From: an uncultured Fusobacteriaceae bacterium
GTDB taxonomy: Bacteria; Fusobacteriota; Fusobacteriia; Fusobacteriales; Fusobacteriaceae
Reading direction: 5' to 3'
Assembly (NCBI GenBank): GCA_947072715.1
Contig: CAMTJB010000002.1
Span: 1 to 16,587, forward strand
DNA: 16,587 bases
Shown here: positions 15,479-16,587 of the stretch, in pieces
How positions within the stretch are numbered: the stretch's first letter is position 1
How the letters are laid out: each line of letters opens with the position of its first letter
Made by a program: the position numbers and the translations under genes
Notes under the pieces: generated by a model
The model's database searches: none
What the model saw: the letters and a program-made list of their open reading frames with translations, nothing else
What the model was told of the DNA's origin: nothing

Positions 15479-16285
15479 ATGGAATCTAAATTAATGATAG
15501 AAATAGGAAAGAGAGTTGAAAGTGGAGAGGGAGTAGCTCTTGTAACTCTTATTCAAATAGATGGATCAAGTCCTGGAAAAAAAGGAAACATGCTGGCAGT
15601 CTTTGAAAATGGTGGAATAATGGGGACTGTTGGAGGTGGAAATTTAGAATTTACACTTACAAAAGAAGCTATAAACTGTATAAAAGAAAATGAGTCGAAA
15701 GAGATAGAATTTGATTTAGTAGAAGATGCAGCTCTTCACATGAAGTGCGGAGGAGCTGTAAAAGCTTTTATAAAAGTATTTAAAAAACGTGATAGATTAG
15801 TAATTGTAGGTGGTGGTCACGTAGGTGGAGAACTGTATCAAGTTGCAGATTTTTTAGGTATGGATATATGGATGTTAGATGATAGAGAAGAGTTTTGCAA
15901 CTTTGAAAAATATCCTCATGCTTCAAAACTTATTGTTGGTGATATTGGTGAAGAGATGTCTAAATTACCGATTAATGAATATACATATATTGTAATTGTT
16001 TCAAGAGGTCACAGAGGGGACAAAGATGCCCTTAGAGCATGTATTGGAAGAGGTGCAAAGTATATTGGAATGATAGGTAGTAGAAAGAAAATCATTGAGA
16101 CAAATAAAGAGTTAATGGAAGAGGGAATTTCTAAAGAGGAACTTCAAAAAGTTTTTTCACCAGTAGGATTAGATATCTCTAGTGGAACTCCTAAAGAGAT
16201 TGCAGTAGGTATTATTGCAGAAATATTAAAAGAAAAGAATAATCTTACAGGGAAGCCTATGAGAGACGTAAAAGGGGTATGGTAG
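15479..16285 (+). CDS. xdhC: XdhC-family molybdenum cofactor maturation protein
   Basis: XdhC proteins bind molybdenum cofactor, promote its sulfuration and deliver it to xanthine dehydrogenase-type enzymes in the cytoplasm. At 268 residues it has both domains. The N-terminal XdhC/CoxI domain shows GSSPGKKG, the GTVGGGNLE loop and a conserved C90 in KCGGAV. The C-terminal Rossmann domain shows VIVGGGHVGG (108-117), the acidic LDDREE, SRGHRGDKDAL, YIGMIGSRKK and SPVGLDISSGTPKEIAVGI. It lacks the YqeB-type layout, so the selenium-insertion role often proposed for YqeB should not be transferred to it. AGAGGAG at 15465-15471 precedes ATG 15479. Only one base separates its stop from the next start, which implies translational coupling. 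Confidence 0.92.
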   Translation: MESKLMIEIGKRVESGEGVALVTLIQIDGSSPGKKGNMLAVFENGGIMGTVGGGNLEFTLTKEAINCIKENESKEIEFDLVEDAALHMKCGGAVKAFIKVFKKRDRLVIVGGGHVGGELYQVADFLGMDIWMLDDREEFCNFEKYPHASKLIVGDIGEEMSKLPINEYTYIVIVSRGHRGDKDALRACIGRGAKYIGMIGSRKKIIETNKELMEEGISKEELQKVFSPVGLDISSGTPKEIAVGIIAEILKEKNNLTGKPMRDVKGVW

Positions 16286-16286
16286 A

Positions 16287-16587
16287 ATGAAATTAGTAAA
16301 TACAGTTGATGCAGTTGGACATATTTTATGTCATGATATAACAAAGATAGTACCTGGGGAGTTTAAAGGTGTAGCTTTTAAAAAAGGTCATATAGTTAAA
16401 GAGGAAGATATAGAGGAACTTTTAAACATAGGGAAAGAGCATTTATATATTTATGAAGTTGATGATTCAAAAATACATGAAAATGATGCAGCAATAATAC
16501 TTGGAGATTTAGGTGCAGGGTCTAATATTAGCCTTGGAAGTGAGATTAAAGAGGGGAAAATTGACTTTTATGCTGCAGAAGATGGTA
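16287..16587 (+). CDS. Molybdopterin-binding protein, 5' part (cut by window end)
   Basis: The frame is open from ATG 16287 to the last base, giving about 100 residues that begin MKLVNTVDAVGHILCHDITK. Segments such as GHILCHDIT, PGEFKGVAFKKGHIV and IGKEHLYI resemble the N-terminal part of MoeA-related molybdopterin-binding proteins that often sit beside xdh genes in clostridia. The catalytic MogA-like domain, if present, would lie beyond the window. AAGGGG at 16272-16277, inside the end of xdhC, serves as ribosome-binding site. The role in molybdenum cofactor handling for the xanthine dehydrogenase is inferred from this resemblance and the tight coupling to xdhC. Confidence 0.75.
   Translation, partial: MKLVNTVDAVGHILCHDITKIVPGEFKGVAFKKGHIVKEEDIEELLNIGKEHLYIYEVDDSKIHENDAAIILGDLGAGSNISLGSEIKEGKIDFYAAEDG

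Noticed and set aside
1..16587. CRISPR arrays, tRNA or rRNA genes, insertion sequences
   Set aside because: No spaced direct repeats, tRNA/rRNA signatures or transposase-like genes were seen.

Overview
This is an AT-rich bacterial window in which every supported gene lies on the + strand. The low GC, the almost exclusive AGA arginine codons and the anaerobic gene content suggest a strict anaerobe of the Fusobacteriota (Fusobacterium or Cetobacterium type) or, less likely, a low-GC clostridium. That assignment is inferred from composition and gene content only.

The window is largely one accessory module for anaerobic purine (xanthine/urate) breakdown, of the kind known in E. coli as the yge/ygf/ssnA/xdhD 'selenium' cluster and recently linked to gut bacterial uric acid catabolism. 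Layout: (1) positions 1-159 hold the C-terminus of a MogA/MoaB-like molybdopterin gene, broken at its 5' side by a 55-bp perfect fold-back repeat. (2) moaA is closely followed by a regulator derived from sigma-54 activators, which ends in a terminator. (3) A sigma-70-type promoter then leads ygeX (2,3-diaminopropionate ammonia-lyase) and ygeY (M20 hydrolase), followed by a strong terminator/attenuator hairpin. (4) Next come a D-aminoacylase-like amidohydrolase, ssnA, an NCS2 purine permease, a PreA-like FMN/4Fe-4S reductase and a fused selenium-dependent xanthine dehydrogenase, closed by a terminator. (5) A new extended -10 promoter leads hydA (cyclic amidohydrolase), xdhC (molybdenum cofactor maturation) and a molybdopterin-binding protein cut off by the window end.

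Proposed joint function (inference on known chemistry): the permease imports the purine. The Mo/Se hydroxylase interconverts hypoxanthine, xanthine and urate. The PreA-like enzyme would reduce a ring C=C bond. HydA, SsnA, the D-aminoacylase-like enzyme and YgeY would hydrolyse the C-N bonds, leaving the C4-C5-C6 skeleton as 2,3-diaminopropionate. YgeX would then split this to pyruvate and two ammonia. MogA, MoaA, XdhC and the last gene supply and mature the molybdenum cofactor.

The most notable points are these. The regulator has lost the GAFTGA loop and both arginine fingers. The PreA-like reductase has no active-site cysteine. The D-aminoacylase-like enzyme has Asp where the metal-bridging Cys should be. 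The permease carries Asp in place of the purine-binding Glu. No flavin subunit accompanies the xanthine dehydrogenase. The large palindrome at the window edge may be a sequencing or assembly artefact. No stretch over 300 bases lacks a gene.
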